NCBI RefSeq assembly: GCF_047601505.1
Contig: NZ_JASGJD010000001.1
Coordinates: 310,001-374,000, forward strand
Length of the DNA stretch: 64,000 bases
Source of the DNA: Cloacibacterium sp047601505
Lineage (GTDB): Bacteria > Bacteroidota > Bacteroidia > Flavobacteriales > Weeksellaceae
Reading direction: 5' to 3'
Position 1 is the stretch's first letter. The number at the start of each line of letters is the position of its first letter. Positions 33,662 through 42,469 of this stretch are shown piece by piece. The notes beneath the pieces were generated by a model. It searched no databases. It saw only the letters and a list, made by a program, of their open reading frames with translations, and was not told where the DNA came from. A program made the position numbers and the translations under genes.

Positions 33662-34750
33662 ATGAATACATCTAACCAAATAAGCAATAACAAAGTAAGA
33701 CAGGTTTTTATGCTTGCCATCATTTTATTGATGCTGGGTTTAATACTTTTCAATTTGAGTGATTTTTTACCATCACTATTAGGTGCACTTACGCTTTATA
33801 TTATTTCGAGGGAATTTAATTTTAATCTGGTAGAAAAAAGAAAATGGAAACCTTGGGCAGCAGCCATTGTCATTATTCTCATTGCACTTTTCGTTATTAT
33901 TATTCCATCTTATCTTATTGTAGATTTATTGGTAGAAAAAATTGGAAACGCACAACAATACGCAGATAAATTCAATGATTTTATAGACAAAGTATCTCAT
34001 TATATTCAGAGTAAATTAGACATTGATATTTTAAGTAAAGAAAATAAGCAGAAAATATCTGAAGTAGCAGGAAAACTTTCTACTACAATCCTCAACACAA
34101 CACTCAACACTCTTACAGTAATCTCAGCAATGTTCTTTATTCTGTATTTTATGCTTACCAAAGCTAGACTTTTCGAAAGAATTTTAATGGGAATTTCGCC
34201 TTTAAAAAAATCTAATGGAAAAAAAATTGGTATAAAATTCAGAAAATTAGTAGTAGCAAACGCTGTTGGGATTCCTGTTGTTGCATTAGGACAAGCCATT
34301 GTAGCATTAATTGGTTATTTCATCTTCAAAGCTCCCAGCCCGATATTATTATTTGCGCTTACCTTTATTGGAAGCATGATTCCTATTGTAGGAGCAGCAA
34401 TTGTTTATATTCCTGTTGGGATTTTTATGTTGGCAAGTGGAGACACCGTTGGTGGTTTAGGCGTTATAGCTTATGGATTACTAATTGTTGGTTTAATTGA
34501 TAATGTTTTGAGATTTACATTGCTCAAAAAATTAGAAAATATACATCCTCTTAATACTGTTTTCGGGATTATTTTAGGGTTAAAGATTTTTGGATTTTTT
34601 GGATTGATTTTCGGTCCAATATTGGTTTCCATTACAATACTACTGATGCAAATTTATGCCGACGAATTCTCAGAAAAACTCGAAGAAACCTCATCAATTC
34701 TTCCCGACCAAAAAGGCGATAACCAAGAAAGTGTAGAAGTAAAAATTTAG
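33662..34750 (+). CDS. AI-2E family (UPF0118) transporter-like protein
   Basis: 362 residues with about eight helices in the AI-2E/UPF0118 arrangement: a first pair, a soluble middle (residues 90-140), then the conserved ALGQAIVALIGYFIF, TFIGSMIPIVGAAIVYIPVGI and FGFFGLIFGPILVS. The family includes TqsA and Na+/H+ antiporter-like members; the substrate cannot be assigned. It overlaps no neighbour; the DUF3820 gene starts 5 nt after its stop. Confidence 0.87.
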   Translation: MNTSNQISNNKVRQVFMLAIILLMLGLILFNLSDFLPSLLGALTLYIISREFNFNLVEKRKWKPWAAAIVIILIALFVIIIPSYLIVDLLVEKIGNAQQYADKFNDFIDKVSHYIQSKLDIDILSKENKQKISEVAGKLSTTILNTTLNTLTVISAMFFILYFMLTKARLFERILMGISPLKKSNGKKIGIKFRKLVVANAVGIPVVALGQAIVALIGYFIFKAPSPILLFALTFIGSMIPIVGAAIVYIPVGIFMLASGDTVGGLGVIAYGLLIVGLIDNVLRFTLLKKLENIHPLNTVFGIILGLKIFGFFGLIFGPILVSITILLMQIYADEFSEKLEETSSILPDQKGDNQESVEVKI

Positions 34751-34755
34751 AAAAA

Positions 34756-35010
34756 TTGATTAATCCAGAAATTTTAAAAGAAATCTGCGAGGTAAAAATG
34801 CCTTTCGGAAAATACGCAGGAACTATTTTAGCAGATTTGCCTATTTCATATCTCGAATGGTTCCAAAGACAAGGAATGCCCAAAGGAAAACTCGGGATGC
34901 AACTTTCTACGATTTACGAAATTAAACTCAACGGTTTAATGGATTTATTAACGCCAATTCGTGGTGAAGTGAATTATGAAAAACCGAAGAAGAGGGTTTA
35001 TAAGTTTTAG
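34756..35010 (+). CDS. DUF3820 family protein
   Basis: 84 residues matching DUF3820: KMPFGKYAGTILADLPISYLEW and a C-terminal helical part with LGMQLSTIYEIKLNGL. The region KMPFGKYxG is also found as a domain beside DnaQ-like exonucleases in other bacteria, suggesting nucleic-acid contact. The only suitable start is TTG at 34756, since the first ATG lies at residue 15 inside the domain. It follows the AI-2E-type gene by 5 nt. Confidence 0.8.
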   Translation: MINPEILKEICEVKMPFGKYAGTILADLPISYLEWFQRQGMPKGKLGMQLSTIYEIKLNGLMDLLTPIRGEVNYEKPKKRVYKF

Positions 35011-35013
35011 GAT

Positions 35014-35238
35014 ATGAAAATATTAATAACAAGTTTTTTCATGCTTTTTATTGGATTCTATTTTTATAAATTTAGTCCAGAAATTTTAGAGAAAGAAAAA
35101 ATTGAAGCAAATAATTTCATTAGAAAATTCTTTGCAAAACACACAACAGCTTTTATTTTAAGAATAATGAGTATGCTAATTATGCTATTAGGAATAGTAG
35201 GAATAACTTTATTCATAATAAAAATTACCTCAAACTAG
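35014..35238 (+). CDS. Small two-helix membrane protein
   Basis: 74 residues with hydrophobic segments at 3-20 (ILITSFFMLFIGFYFYKF) and 48-70. I do not recognise a family. It starts 3 nt after DUF3820 and may be cotranscribed with it. Confidence 0.55.
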   Translation: MKILITSFFMLFIGFYFYKFSPEILEKEKIEANNFIRKFFAKHTTAFILRIMSMLIMLLGIVGITLFIIKITSN

Positions 35239-35241
35239 AAA

Positions 35242-35258
35242 GGGTTCCGTAGGAACCT
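35242..35258. repeat. Short intergenic inverted repeat (GGTTCC-GTA-GGAACC)
   Basis: ggttcc (35243-35248) and ggaacc (35252-35257) around gta, followed by tactactattataata. This resembles dispersed intergenic elements with the core GTTCCGTAGGAAC that I recall from other Bacteroidota genomes. Only one copy is seen in this window. Confidence 0.45.
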
Positions 35259-35284
35259 ACTACTATTATAATATTAAAAAAAAC

Positions 35285-35776
35285 ATGATTTTTATAACAT
35301 TTTTAAGTAGTAAATTTTTTAGACAAGAGATTGCCTACATATTTATATTTCTTTTCATAGTGTTTGGAATTTTATATTTAATTAAATTCATTTATAATTC
35401 ATTCAGAACCGTTAAACATAGCAACAATGTTAATTATCTTCTGAAAAATGGTAAAAAAATTGAAATTGATTTAACAACATCTATGATAAGCATTACAGAG
35501 GATAAAAGAATCACAGAATTTAATGAATCAGCAACTTTTGATAAATTTGTTGAAAATGGTTTTGTTGATATTAAAGAAAAAAGGCAAGAAACGGATTACA
35601 TTTCTTTTGTTAAATTAGTCTATACAGTTGATGGGGGAAATTATCTACATGATATAAAATTACCAATGAACATGAAAAGCGTGGAAATACTTTTCGATTT
35701 TCATAAAAAAACCACACTCATTTATGATCCTAAAAACCCTGAAAATTGTATTATAGATTTAGGATTTGCAACCTAA
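35285..35776 (+). CDS. Membrane-anchored protein, DUF3592-like
   Basis: 163 residues: one strong helix at residues 15-36 (IAYIFIFLFIVFGILYLIKFI) then a beta-rich soluble domain ending YDPKNPENCIIDLGF. The end pattern recalls the DUF3592 fold (Y-x-P-x-N-P), which is an impression only. Its last 4 nt overlap the 3' end of uvrB, which runs the opposite way. Function unknown. Confidence 0.6.
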   Translation: MIFITFLSSKFFRQEIAYIFIFLFIVFGILYLIKFIYNSFRTVKHSNNVNYLLKNGKKIEIDLTTSMISITEDKRITEFNESATFDKFVENGFVDIKEKRQETDYISFVKLVYTVDGGNYLHDIKLPMNMKSVEILFDFHKKTTLIYDPKNPENCIIDLGFAT

Positions 35777-37764
35777 CCTTTTAAAGCCAAAATCTCATCT
35801 CTCAATTTCGCAGCTGTAATAAAATCTAAATTTTTAGCCGCAGCTTCCATTGCTTTTTGTTTTTCAGCAATCATCTTTTCAATATCAACACTTCCATAAG
35901 CTGCTTTTTCTTCGGCAACTTGTCTTACAATTTCTTTTTGAGTATAAGCAGAATCTGGGAAATCTTTGGCTCTGCCCACCAAATTTTCAGAAATTTTCTT
36001 ATTAAGCGGAGTAGGAACTTTGTTATGTTCCTCGTTATATTTCATTTGTTTTTCTCGTCGATAATTGGTCTCATCAATGGTTTTTTGCATCGAATTGGTC
36101 ATTTTATCAGCATACAAAATTGCTTTTCCGTTCACATTTCTTGCAGCTCTTCCTACGGTTTGCACCAAAGATCTGCGAGACCTTAGCATCCCTTCTTTAT
36201 CTGCATCAAGAATCGCTACCAAAGAAACTTCTGGCAAATCTAAACCTTCTCTCAAAAGATTTACACCTACCAAAACATCAAACAATCCCGTTCTTAAGTC
36301 TTGCATAATTTGTATTCGCTCCAAAGTTTCTACATCAGAGTGAATATATCGCGTTCTAATTCCAAATTTTGTGAAATATTTTGTGAGTTCTTCCGCCATT
36401 TTTTTGGTTAAAGTCGTTACCAAAACACGCTCGTCCTCTTCTACTCTTTTTTGAATTTCCTCAATTAAATCATCAATTTGATTCATCGTTGGTCTCACTT
36501 CAATAATTGGGTCTAGAAGTCCAGTAGGACGAATAATTTGTTCGGTATAAATTCCGCCAGATTTCTCCAATTCGTAATCTGCCGGTGTTGCGGAAACATA
36601 AATTACCTGATTTTGCATTTCCTCGAATTCTGGAAATTTCAACGGACGGTTATCCATTGCTGCAGGAAGTCTAAAACCATATTCTACCAAAGCTTCTTTT
36701 CTGCTTCTATCGCCACCGTACATTGCGTGAACTTGCGGAAGCGTAGCGTGAGACTCATCAATCACCATCAAATAATCTTTCGGAAAATAATCTAGCAAAC
36801 AGAAAGGTCTAGAACCAGGCTCTCTTCCATCCATATAACGAGAATAATTTTCGATGCCAGAACAATATCCGAGCTCTTTTATCATTTCTAAATCTAATTC
36901 GGTACGTTCTTGCAAACGTTTGGCTTCCAAAGGCTTTTCAATAGAATTAAAAAAATCAACTTGCTTTACCATATCATCCTGAATTTCTCTAATTGCTTCA
37001 TTCATCGTTTCTTTTGAAGTAACAAATAAATTAGCAGGATAGATATTAATTTGGTCAAAATTTGAAATTACATTACCTGAAATCACATCAAAACTTTGAA
37101 TTTTTTCAATTTCGTCTCCAAAAAACTGAACTCTAATTCCGTTATCAGCGTAAGCAGGATAAACGTCTATAACGTCTCCTTTCACCCGAAAAGTACCTCT
37201 TACAAATTCATTTATACTTCTAGAATATAGCGCATTAACCAATTTATGAAGAAAAGCTGTTCTAGAAACTTTAGAGTTTACTTCTATTTCTATTAAAGAT
37301 TTATTGAATTCCGTAGGATTTCCAATACCATAAATACAAGAAACTGAAGCAACTATCAAAACATCTCTTCTCCCAGAAAGCAAACTTGCAGTAGCAGAAA
37401 GTCTGAGTTTTTCTACTTCTTCATTAATAGACAAATCTTTTTCTATGTAAGTTCCTGTGGTAGCAATGTAAGCTTCTGGCTGATAGTAATCGTAATAAGA
37501 AACGAAATATTCTACGGCATTTTCTGGAAAAAATTCTTTGAATTCCATAAAAAGTTGAGCCGCCAAAGTTTTATTATGCGCAAGAACTAGAGTTGGTTTT
37601 TGCACTTTTTCTACCACATTTGCAATGGTGAATGTTTTACCAGAACCTGTAACACCAAGTAACGTTTGATATTTCTCTCCGCTTTCTATTCCTTCGGAAA
37701 GTTTTTCTATCGCATGAGGTTGGTCGCCAGTTGGCGCAAATTCTGAATTGAGTTTGAAATTCAT
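35773..37764 (-). CDS. uvrB: Excinuclease ABC subunit B
   Basis: UvrB is the damage-verifying helicase of nucleotide excision repair. Walker A GVTGSGKTFT near residue 39, the beta-hairpin YYDYYQPEAY near 92, VIDESH (Walker B), GVNLLREGLDLPEVSLV and QTVGRAARN are all present, and the C-terminal UVR helix pair (EKMIAEKQKAMEAAAKNLDF) closes the protein. 663 residues is normal. ATG 37764 (MNFKLNSEFAP) is preferred to a TTG 15 nt upstream. Confidence 0.97.
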   Translation of the reverse strand: MNFKLNSEFAPTGDQPHAIEKLSEGIESGEKYQTLLGVTGSGKTFTIANVVEKVQKPTLVLAHNKTLAAQLFMEFKEFFPENAVEYFVSYYDYYQPEAYIATTGTYIEKDLSINEEVEKLRLSATASLLSGRRDVLIVASVSCIYGIGNPTEFNKSLIEIEVNSKVSRTAFLHKLVNALYSRSINEFVRGTFRVKGDVIDVYPAYADNGIRVQFFGDEIEKIQSFDVISGNVISNFDQINIYPANLFVTSKETMNEAIREIQDDMVKQVDFFNSIEKPLEAKRLQERTELDLEMIKELGYCSGIENYSRYMDGREPGSRPFCLLDYFPKDYLMVIDESHATLPQVHAMYGGDRSRKEALVEYGFRLPAAMDNRPLKFPEFEEMQNQVIYVSATPADYELEKSGGIYTEQIIRPTGLLDPIIEVRPTMNQIDDLIEEIQKRVEEDERVLVTTLTKKMAEELTKYFTKFGIRTRYIHSDVETLERIQIMQDLRTGLFDVLVGVNLLREGLDLPEVSLVAILDADKEGMLRSRRSLVQTVGRAARNVNGKAILYADKMTNSMQKTIDETNYRREKQMKYNEEHNKVPTPLNKKISENLVGRAKDFPDSAYTQKEIVRQVAEEKAAYGSVDIEKMIAEKQKAMEAAAKNLDFITAAKLRDEILALKG

Positions 37765-37796
37765 ATTCCAAAAATACAAAAGAAAAACAAATAAAA

Positions 37797-37820
37797 AAAG
37801 AGCAGAAATTTCTGCTCTTT
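37797..37820 (-). terminator. Terminator of the BlaR1-like gene
   Basis: aaagagcagaaa and tttctgctcttt, perfectly complementary, with T7 on the minus strand. It lies 7 nt after the stop at 37828. Confidence 0.85.
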
Positions 37821-37827
37821 TAAGAAT

Positions 37828-39216
37828 TTATTCAAAACTCATGGTCATTGGCATTTTAAAAGAAGAAGCTACAGGCTTACCGTTAAGCGTTGCTGGTTTC
37901 CAAACAACACCTTCTAAACTTTTTTCAATTGAATTCTTGGCCGCTTTTTTAAATGATTCATTATCAAAATCATAACTATCATTGTATCGTTTGCCATCAT
38001 CAGAAATAATTAAAACTATTGTTCCTTTAATGATTCCTTTAGTATTTTCTAATTTACTTGGGTCAAAATTTTCAGAAAATTTATTTCTTAAAGCAGTTAA
38101 ACCTCCCGGGAATTCTGCTTCTGTATGTGATTCTATTTTATCTACAGGCGGAGGTGGTAAAATTGGCTCAGCAGACTTAGACTGACTTGCTTTAGCTACT
38201 TCATTTTTAATTTCTGTTTTAATTGCAGCTTCTGTTTTCTTAACTTTTGGTTTAATGGTGTCATTTTCGGATTTCGTTAAGATTTTACTTTCTAAATTTT
38301 GAGGTAATGGAATTTTTTCCTTGAAAATTTTCTCAGAATTTGAGAAGTTATTTTCTACAATTTCAGAAGGTTTCTTGTTTGCAAATGCCACAAAGAAAAT
38401 GGCAAATAATGGTAAAATTAGAAACTTCTTAAGGTTAGCTAATTTGGATTTGGATTTTGTCATCATGATAAATCGTTTTTTGGTGTTATTAAAATTGAAT
38501 TGGTGTGTTAATTGGTAATTTTGATGATAAATAATCTCGTCTAAAATCAAATGCTGATAAGATTTTATTCCATAATTGTTGTTCACTACATTTTCGTCTG
38601 CCAAAAATTCGTGATTGTTGATCATGGCTTTTTTGTAAAAATGCAACACAGGATTAAACCAAGAGATAATTTTTAAAATTTCGAGCAATAGAATATCCAA
38701 ACTATGTTTCTGGAGTACATGAAGCTTTTCGTGTAAGAAAATTCTTTGGTCTATATTGTTGTCAATCCAGTAATTTTTACCAAAATAAATTTTATTTAAA
38801 AAACTAAACGGAGCAATTTCCTTTTCTAGAATTTTAATTTTTTGATGCTGATACATCAAATTTTGTCCTTTTAAATTCAAAATTTTGTAAACAGAAATAA
38901 TGGCTTTAATCAAAAAAAACAAAGCAACTGAAGCGTAAATTATTGGAATTAAAATCATCCAATTCACATTATTTTGCTCAACACTTGAAACAAAAACAGC
39001 TTGTTGTTGAACCACGTTTCCTATTATTAAATTTGGTTTTGATTTTTCAAAATTTGGAATCGTAAGAGAAATAAAAGGAATTGTGTAAGCAAAAACCAGC
39101 GAAAACAAAAGATAAAACCTATTGAATTTCAATACTTTTTCTTTTTCAAAAAAAATATAGTAAACTGCCAATAATAGAGCAGAAACTAAAATTATTTTTA
39201 AAACGATGGCAAACAT
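37828..39216 (-). CDS. BlaR1-type M56 metallopeptidase with C-terminal TonB-like domain
   Basis: 462 residues. The N-terminal half has four membrane helices and an M56 gluzincin site (FLHEKLHVLQKHS, HExxH type, then NNHEFLADENV). A further helix (FLILPLFAIFFVAFA) near residue 268 is followed by a Lys/Pro-rich linker and a TonB-like domain with EAEFPGG and VWKPATLNGKPV. BlaR1 proteins sense cell-wall stress and inactivate the partner BlaI repressor, here encoded just upstream. The TonB-like end replaces the penicillin-binding sensor of true BlaR1, so the signal is probably not beta-lactam. Confidence 0.87.
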   Translation of the reverse strand: MFAIVLKIILVSALLLAVYYIFFEKEKVLKFNRFYLLFSLVFAYTIPFISLTIPNFEKSKPNLIIGNVVQQQAVFVSSVEQNNVNWMILIPIIYASVALFFLIKAIISVYKILNLKGQNLMYQHQKIKILEKEIAPFSFLNKIYFGKNYWIDNNIDQRIFLHEKLHVLQKHSLDILLLEILKIISWFNPVLHFYKKAMINNHEFLADENVVNNNYGIKSYQHLILDEIIYHQNYQLTHQFNFNNTKKRFIMMTKSKSKLANLKKFLILPLFAIFFVAFANKKPSEIVENNFSNSEKIFKEKIPLPQNLESKILTKSENDTIKPKVKKTEAAIKTEIKNEVAKASQSKSAEPILPPPPVDKIESHTEAEFPGGLTALRNKFSENFDPSKLENTKGIIKGTIVLIISDDGKRYNDSYDFDNESFKKAAKNSIEKSLEGVVWKPATLNGKPVASSFKMPMTMSFE

Positions 39217-39587
39217 TAGTCTTTAATTTTTTGGTCTATTAAGTCTCTTAGTTCTTTTAATTCGGTTTGAGACAATTTTGTATTTGAAGTGAAAAATGAA
39301 GCAAATTGCGAAGCAGAACTGTTGAAAAATTTGTCAATCATAGAAGTCATTTCTTCTTTAAAATAAACTTCTTTACTCACTTTCGGGAAATATTCTCTAG
39401 AATTTCCATACGTTTTGTATCCTATCAAATCTTTATTTTGCATTCTTTTCAAAAGCGTTGCAATAGTAGTAGTTGCTGGCTTTGGTTCGGGAAATTCTTC
39501 CATAATATCCTTCATAAAAGCCGCTTTTTTTTGCCAGATAATTTCCATTAAATCTTTTTCAGCATCGGTAAGTTTTTGATCTTTCAT
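39216..39587 (-). CDS. BlaI/MecI/CopY-type transcriptional repressor
   Basis: 123 residues with the winged helix LTDAEKDLMEIIWQKKAAF and PATTTIATLLKRMQNKDLI, then YFPKVSKEVYFKEEMTSM, the segment that contains the cleavage site in homologues. It shares one base with the following BlaR1-type gene, the usual repressor-sensor pair, and it likely represses its own operon. Confidence 0.9.
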   Translation of the reverse strand: MKDQKLTDAEKDLMEIIWQKKAAFMKDIMEEFPEPKPATTTIATLLKRMQNKDLIGYKTYGNSREYFPKVSKEVYFKEEMTSMIDKFFNSSASQFASFFTSNTKLSQTELKELRDLIDQKIKD

Positions 39588-39664
39588 TCTACAAAATTAA
39601 AATTAACTCTACAAATGTAGAATAAAAATTTGAATACGCAAACATTTTCTTTAAAAAATAAAAA

Positions 39665-39684
39665 AACCGAGAAAAATCTCGGTT
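39665..39684 (-). terminator. Terminator of tnaA
   Basis: aaccgaga (39665-39672) and tctcggtt (39677-39684), 4-nt loop, T6 on the minus strand just after the stop codon. Confidence 0.85.
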
Positions 39685-39688
39685 GATA

Positions 39689-41065
39689 TTAAATTTCTTC
39701 TAACTGAACGGTAAAATGTCTAAGAATTTCGCTTTCCCAAGTAATGTGATAGCCTTTCTTAATTTCTGCTCGCCTATCGAAAACATTTTTTAGCGCCACC
39801 GCAATATAATTAATGTGATTATCGGTGTAAGTTCTCCTCGGAATTGCAAGTCTCAACAATTCTAGCTTGGGATAGCGGTTTTCTCTGGTTTCTGGGTCTC
39901 TATCTGCTAAAATAGTTCCAATTTCCACCCCTCTAATTCCTGCTTCTTTGTATAATTCAATTGCTAAAGTCTGCGCAGGGAATTCTTCTCGTTTTATATT
40001 GGGTAAAAACTTCAAAGCATCTACAAAAATTGCGTGCCCGCCAATTGGTTTTTGAATAGGAATCCCGAATTCTATTAATTGATTTCCGAGTAATTCTATT
40101 TGAGTAATTCTACTTTTCAAATAATCGAATTCCGTAGCTTCGTCTAAACCTTGAGCCAAAGCCGCCATATCTCTACCAGCCATTCCGCCATACGTAATGA
40201 AACCTTCATAAATAATGGTAAAATTAGAAGCAGCTCTGTAAATTTCTTCGTCATTTAAAGCGATAAAACCACCGATATTTACCAAACCGTCTTTCTTAGA
40301 ACTCATCGTCATTCCCATTCCGTAGGAAAACATTTCTCGGCAAATTTCTTTGATGCTTCTTTCAGATTGCCCTTCTTCTCTTGTTTTGATGAAATAAGCA
40401 TTTTCTGCAAATCTTGCAGAATCAAAAATTACAGGAATTCCGTATTGGTCTGACAGTTTTTTTACTGCTTTTATATTTTCTAAAGAAACTGGCTGTCCGC
40501 CAGAAGTATTACACGTAATTGTAATTAAACAAAACGGAATATTTTCTTTAGAATGAGAAAGATACACGCTTTCTAATTTGTGCAAATCTATATTTCCTTT
40601 GAAAGCGTGAAGATTGTCTATATCAAAAGCTTCATCAATAGTACAATCTACAGCATGCGCTTTTCTGAATTCTATATGACCTTTTGTAGTATCAAAATGC
40701 GAATTACCTGGAACAACATCTCCTTCTTTTACCATTGCAGAAAACAGTACATTTTCTGCAGCTCTACCTTGATGCGTTGGCAAAAGATATTGAAAACCAG
40801 TAACTTCAGTAACTCTGTTTTGTAATTTTTCGAAAGAACGAGAGCCAGCGTAGCTTTCGTCTCCCGTCATTATTTCTGCCCATTGTTTGTCGCTCATTGC
40901 TCCGGTTCCAGAGTCAGTAAGCAAATCGATAAAAACTTGAGAAAATTTTAAGTTAAATAAATTATAGTGCGCTTCTTTAAGCCACTCTTTGCGTTGTTCG
41001 CGAGTTGATGGATATATTTCTTCAACCATTTTTATTCTAAATGGTTCTGCGTAAGGAAGTTTCAT
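39689..41065 (-). CDS. tnaA: Tryptophanase (beta-eliminating lyase)
   Basis: Tryptophanase splits tryptophan into indole, pyruvate and ammonia. Landmarks: LLTDSGTGAMSDKQWA, LPTHQGRAAENVLF, the PLP lysine in MTMSSKKDGLVNIGG, YEGFITYGGMAGRDM and GGHAIFVDA. Tyrosine phenol-lyase is a close relative, but the substrate loop here reads GVEIGTILADRDPET, lacking the Arg that TPL uses, which favours tryptophanase. No tnaC-like leader is visible in the 97 nt upstream, which follows the DUF502 gene. Indole production in this organism is therefore plausible. Confidence 0.85.
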   Translation of the reverse strand: MKLPYAEPFRIKMVEEIYPSTREQRKEWLKEAHYNLFNLKFSQVFIDLLTDSGTGAMSDKQWAEIMTGDESYAGSRSFEKLQNRVTEVTGFQYLLPTHQGRAAENVLFSAMVKEGDVVPGNSHFDTTKGHIEFRKAHAVDCTIDEAFDIDNLHAFKGNIDLHKLESVYLSHSKENIPFCLITITCNTSGGQPVSLENIKAVKKLSDQYGIPVIFDSARFAENAYFIKTREEGQSERSIKEICREMFSYGMGMTMSSKKDGLVNIGGFIALNDEEIYRAASNFTIIYEGFITYGGMAGRDMAALAQGLDEATEFDYLKSRITQIELLGNQLIEFGIPIQKPIGGHAIFVDALKFLPNIKREEFPAQTLAIELYKEAGIRGVEIGTILADRDPETRENRYPKLELLRLAIPRRTYTDNHINYIAVALKNVFDRRAEIKKGYHITWESEILRHFTVQLEEI

Positions 41066-41162
41066 GAAATGAATAATTTAAAATTAAATAATTAAATTTT
41101 TAAAAACTTGAAAAAATTAAAGCAATACTTAATTCTTTCATTTTTCAATTATTTAATTTGAA

Positions 41163-41795
41163 TCATTCCGGAGCTTTAAAAACGTTTTTATCACTGTGGA
41201 AACCGGCAACTCCGCCACTTACGGCAAATTTCATGGCTTCGGCAGCGCTCATGCCTTCAACTGCTTTAATATTTTCTTTTGAAGTGATAATTACCCAACC
41301 CGAAATGGCGTAAGAATGTGGCAAATAAACTGCAACTTGATTGGGCATTCCTACATCTGTCATATTATTTTGAGTAAGAAAACCTATTCTCCAGATTTCC
41401 GGATTTTCGTTGGTTTTTACCCAAACAGGAACGTTAAATTTCTTTTTATCTCCCACAAAAGAGCTCATTACGTCTTTAGTTGGAGAATAAATATGTTTTA
41501 CGCCTGGCGTTTTTTCTAAAAAATGGTCTAAACTTTCGAAAATAAATTTCCCAAAAACAAATTTATTAAAGAAGTATCCTACGGTTGTGATAAAAGCAAT
41601 CAAAGTAATGAAACCAAGACCTGTTCTATTCCACTCATCAGGAAGAAAAAACCCGAAAGGAACAATATTATCTAAAGTGTCAAAAACCACGAAAATAATG
41701 TATAATGTTGCAGCTATTGGCCCAACAATAATTAATCCTTTCAAAAAAGATTTGAGAAAAAGATTTATATAACCTTCTGTTTTCGGTCTTTTCAC
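41163..41795 (-). CDS. DUF502 family inner membrane protein
   Basis: 210 residues with two membrane helices (LKGLIIVGPIAATLYIIFVVF and GLGFITLIAFITTVGYFF) and a soluble C-terminal half with the family pattern GVKHIYSPTKDV, VAVYLPHSYAISGWVIIT and MSAAEAMKFAVSGG. This is the DUF502 family, widespread and uncharacterised in function. It lies between miaE and tnaA on the same strand. Confidence 0.88.
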   Translation of the reverse strand: MKRPKTEGYINLFLKSFLKGLIIVGPIAATLYIIFVVFDTLDNIVPFGFFLPDEWNRTGLGFITLIAFITTVGYFFNKFVFGKFIFESLDHFLEKTPGVKHIYSPTKDVMSSFVGDKKKFNVPVWVKTNENPEIWRIGFLTQNNMTDVGMPNQVAVYLPHSYAISGWVIITSKENIKAVEGMSAAEAMKFAVSGGVAGFHSDKNVFKAPE

Positions 41796-41865
41796 TTTTT
41801 ATTTTTACAAATCAAAGGTAAAACTTTATTCTAAAAAATTCATAAGTTAAAATTCAAAAAAAATA

Positions 41866-42444
41866 TTAACCGTGAATTGTTTCTTTATTTCCGTAAGATT
41901 TTATGATTTCGCCTTCATATTGTAACCATTCTTCCCAACGTTTGTTAACTTTTTCCGGGTCTCCCAATTGTCTTGCAAAGCCGATAAAAGTAGTGTAATG
42001 ATTGGCTTCAGAAATCATGAGTTCTTTGTAAAATTCTCTCAGTTCATCATCTTTAATATTTTCGGTAAGCACTTTGAAACGTTCGCAACTTCTGGCTTCA
42101 ATCATTGCTGCGAAAAGCATTTTGTCTATAATTAAATCTTCTCTACTGCCTTGAATAATAAATTTAAAAAGTTGATTTACATAATCATCTTTTCTTGTTC
42201 TACCTAAAATATATCCTCTTTTTTTGATGATTTCATGAACTTGGTTGAAATGGTCTAATTCTTCTTGAGCAATTGCCAATAATTCTGTCACAATCTCTGT
42301 ATGCTCCGGAATCATTGTAATTAAACCCACTGCATTAGTTGCTGCTTTTTGCTCGCACCAAGCGTGGTCTGTAAGGATTTCTTCTAAATTTCCTTCTGCT
42401 ATATTTGCCCAACGTGGGTCTGTTGGTAATTTTAATTTGAACAT
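41866..42444 (-). CDS. miaE: tRNA-(ms2io6A)-hydroxylase MiaE
   Basis: 192 residues of ferritin-like di-iron protein. Metal ligands can be seen in DHAWCEQKAATNAV, IAQEELDHFNQVHE, AMIEARSCERFKVL and ISEANHYTTFIGFA. MiaE hydroxylates ms2i6A37 to ms2io6A37 in tRNA using oxygen. The substrate is made by MiaB, encoded at 10245-11678. The gene is preceded and followed by unrelated genes on the same strand with short gaps. Confidence 0.9.
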   Translation of the reverse strand: MFKLKLPTDPRWANIAEGNLEEILTDHAWCEQKAATNAVGLITMIPEHTEIVTELLAIAQEELDHFNQVHEIIKKRGYILGRTRKDDYVNQLFKFIIQGSREDLIIDKMLFAAMIEARSCERFKVLTENIKDDELREFYKELMISEANHYTTFIGFARQLGDPEKVNKRWEEWLQYEGEIIKSYGNKETIHG

Positions 42445-42469
42445 TTTCTAAAATTTTCACAAATTTACA

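Noticed and set aside
37828..39587. A true beta-lactam resistance regulator pair
   Set aside because: The BlaR1-like protein has a TonB-like end instead of a penicillin-binding sensor, and no beta-lactamase gene is adjacent.
39689..41065. Tyrosine phenol-lyase
   Set aside because: The loop that carries the phenol-contacting Arg in tyrosine phenol-lyase reads VEIGTIL here, as in tryptophanases.
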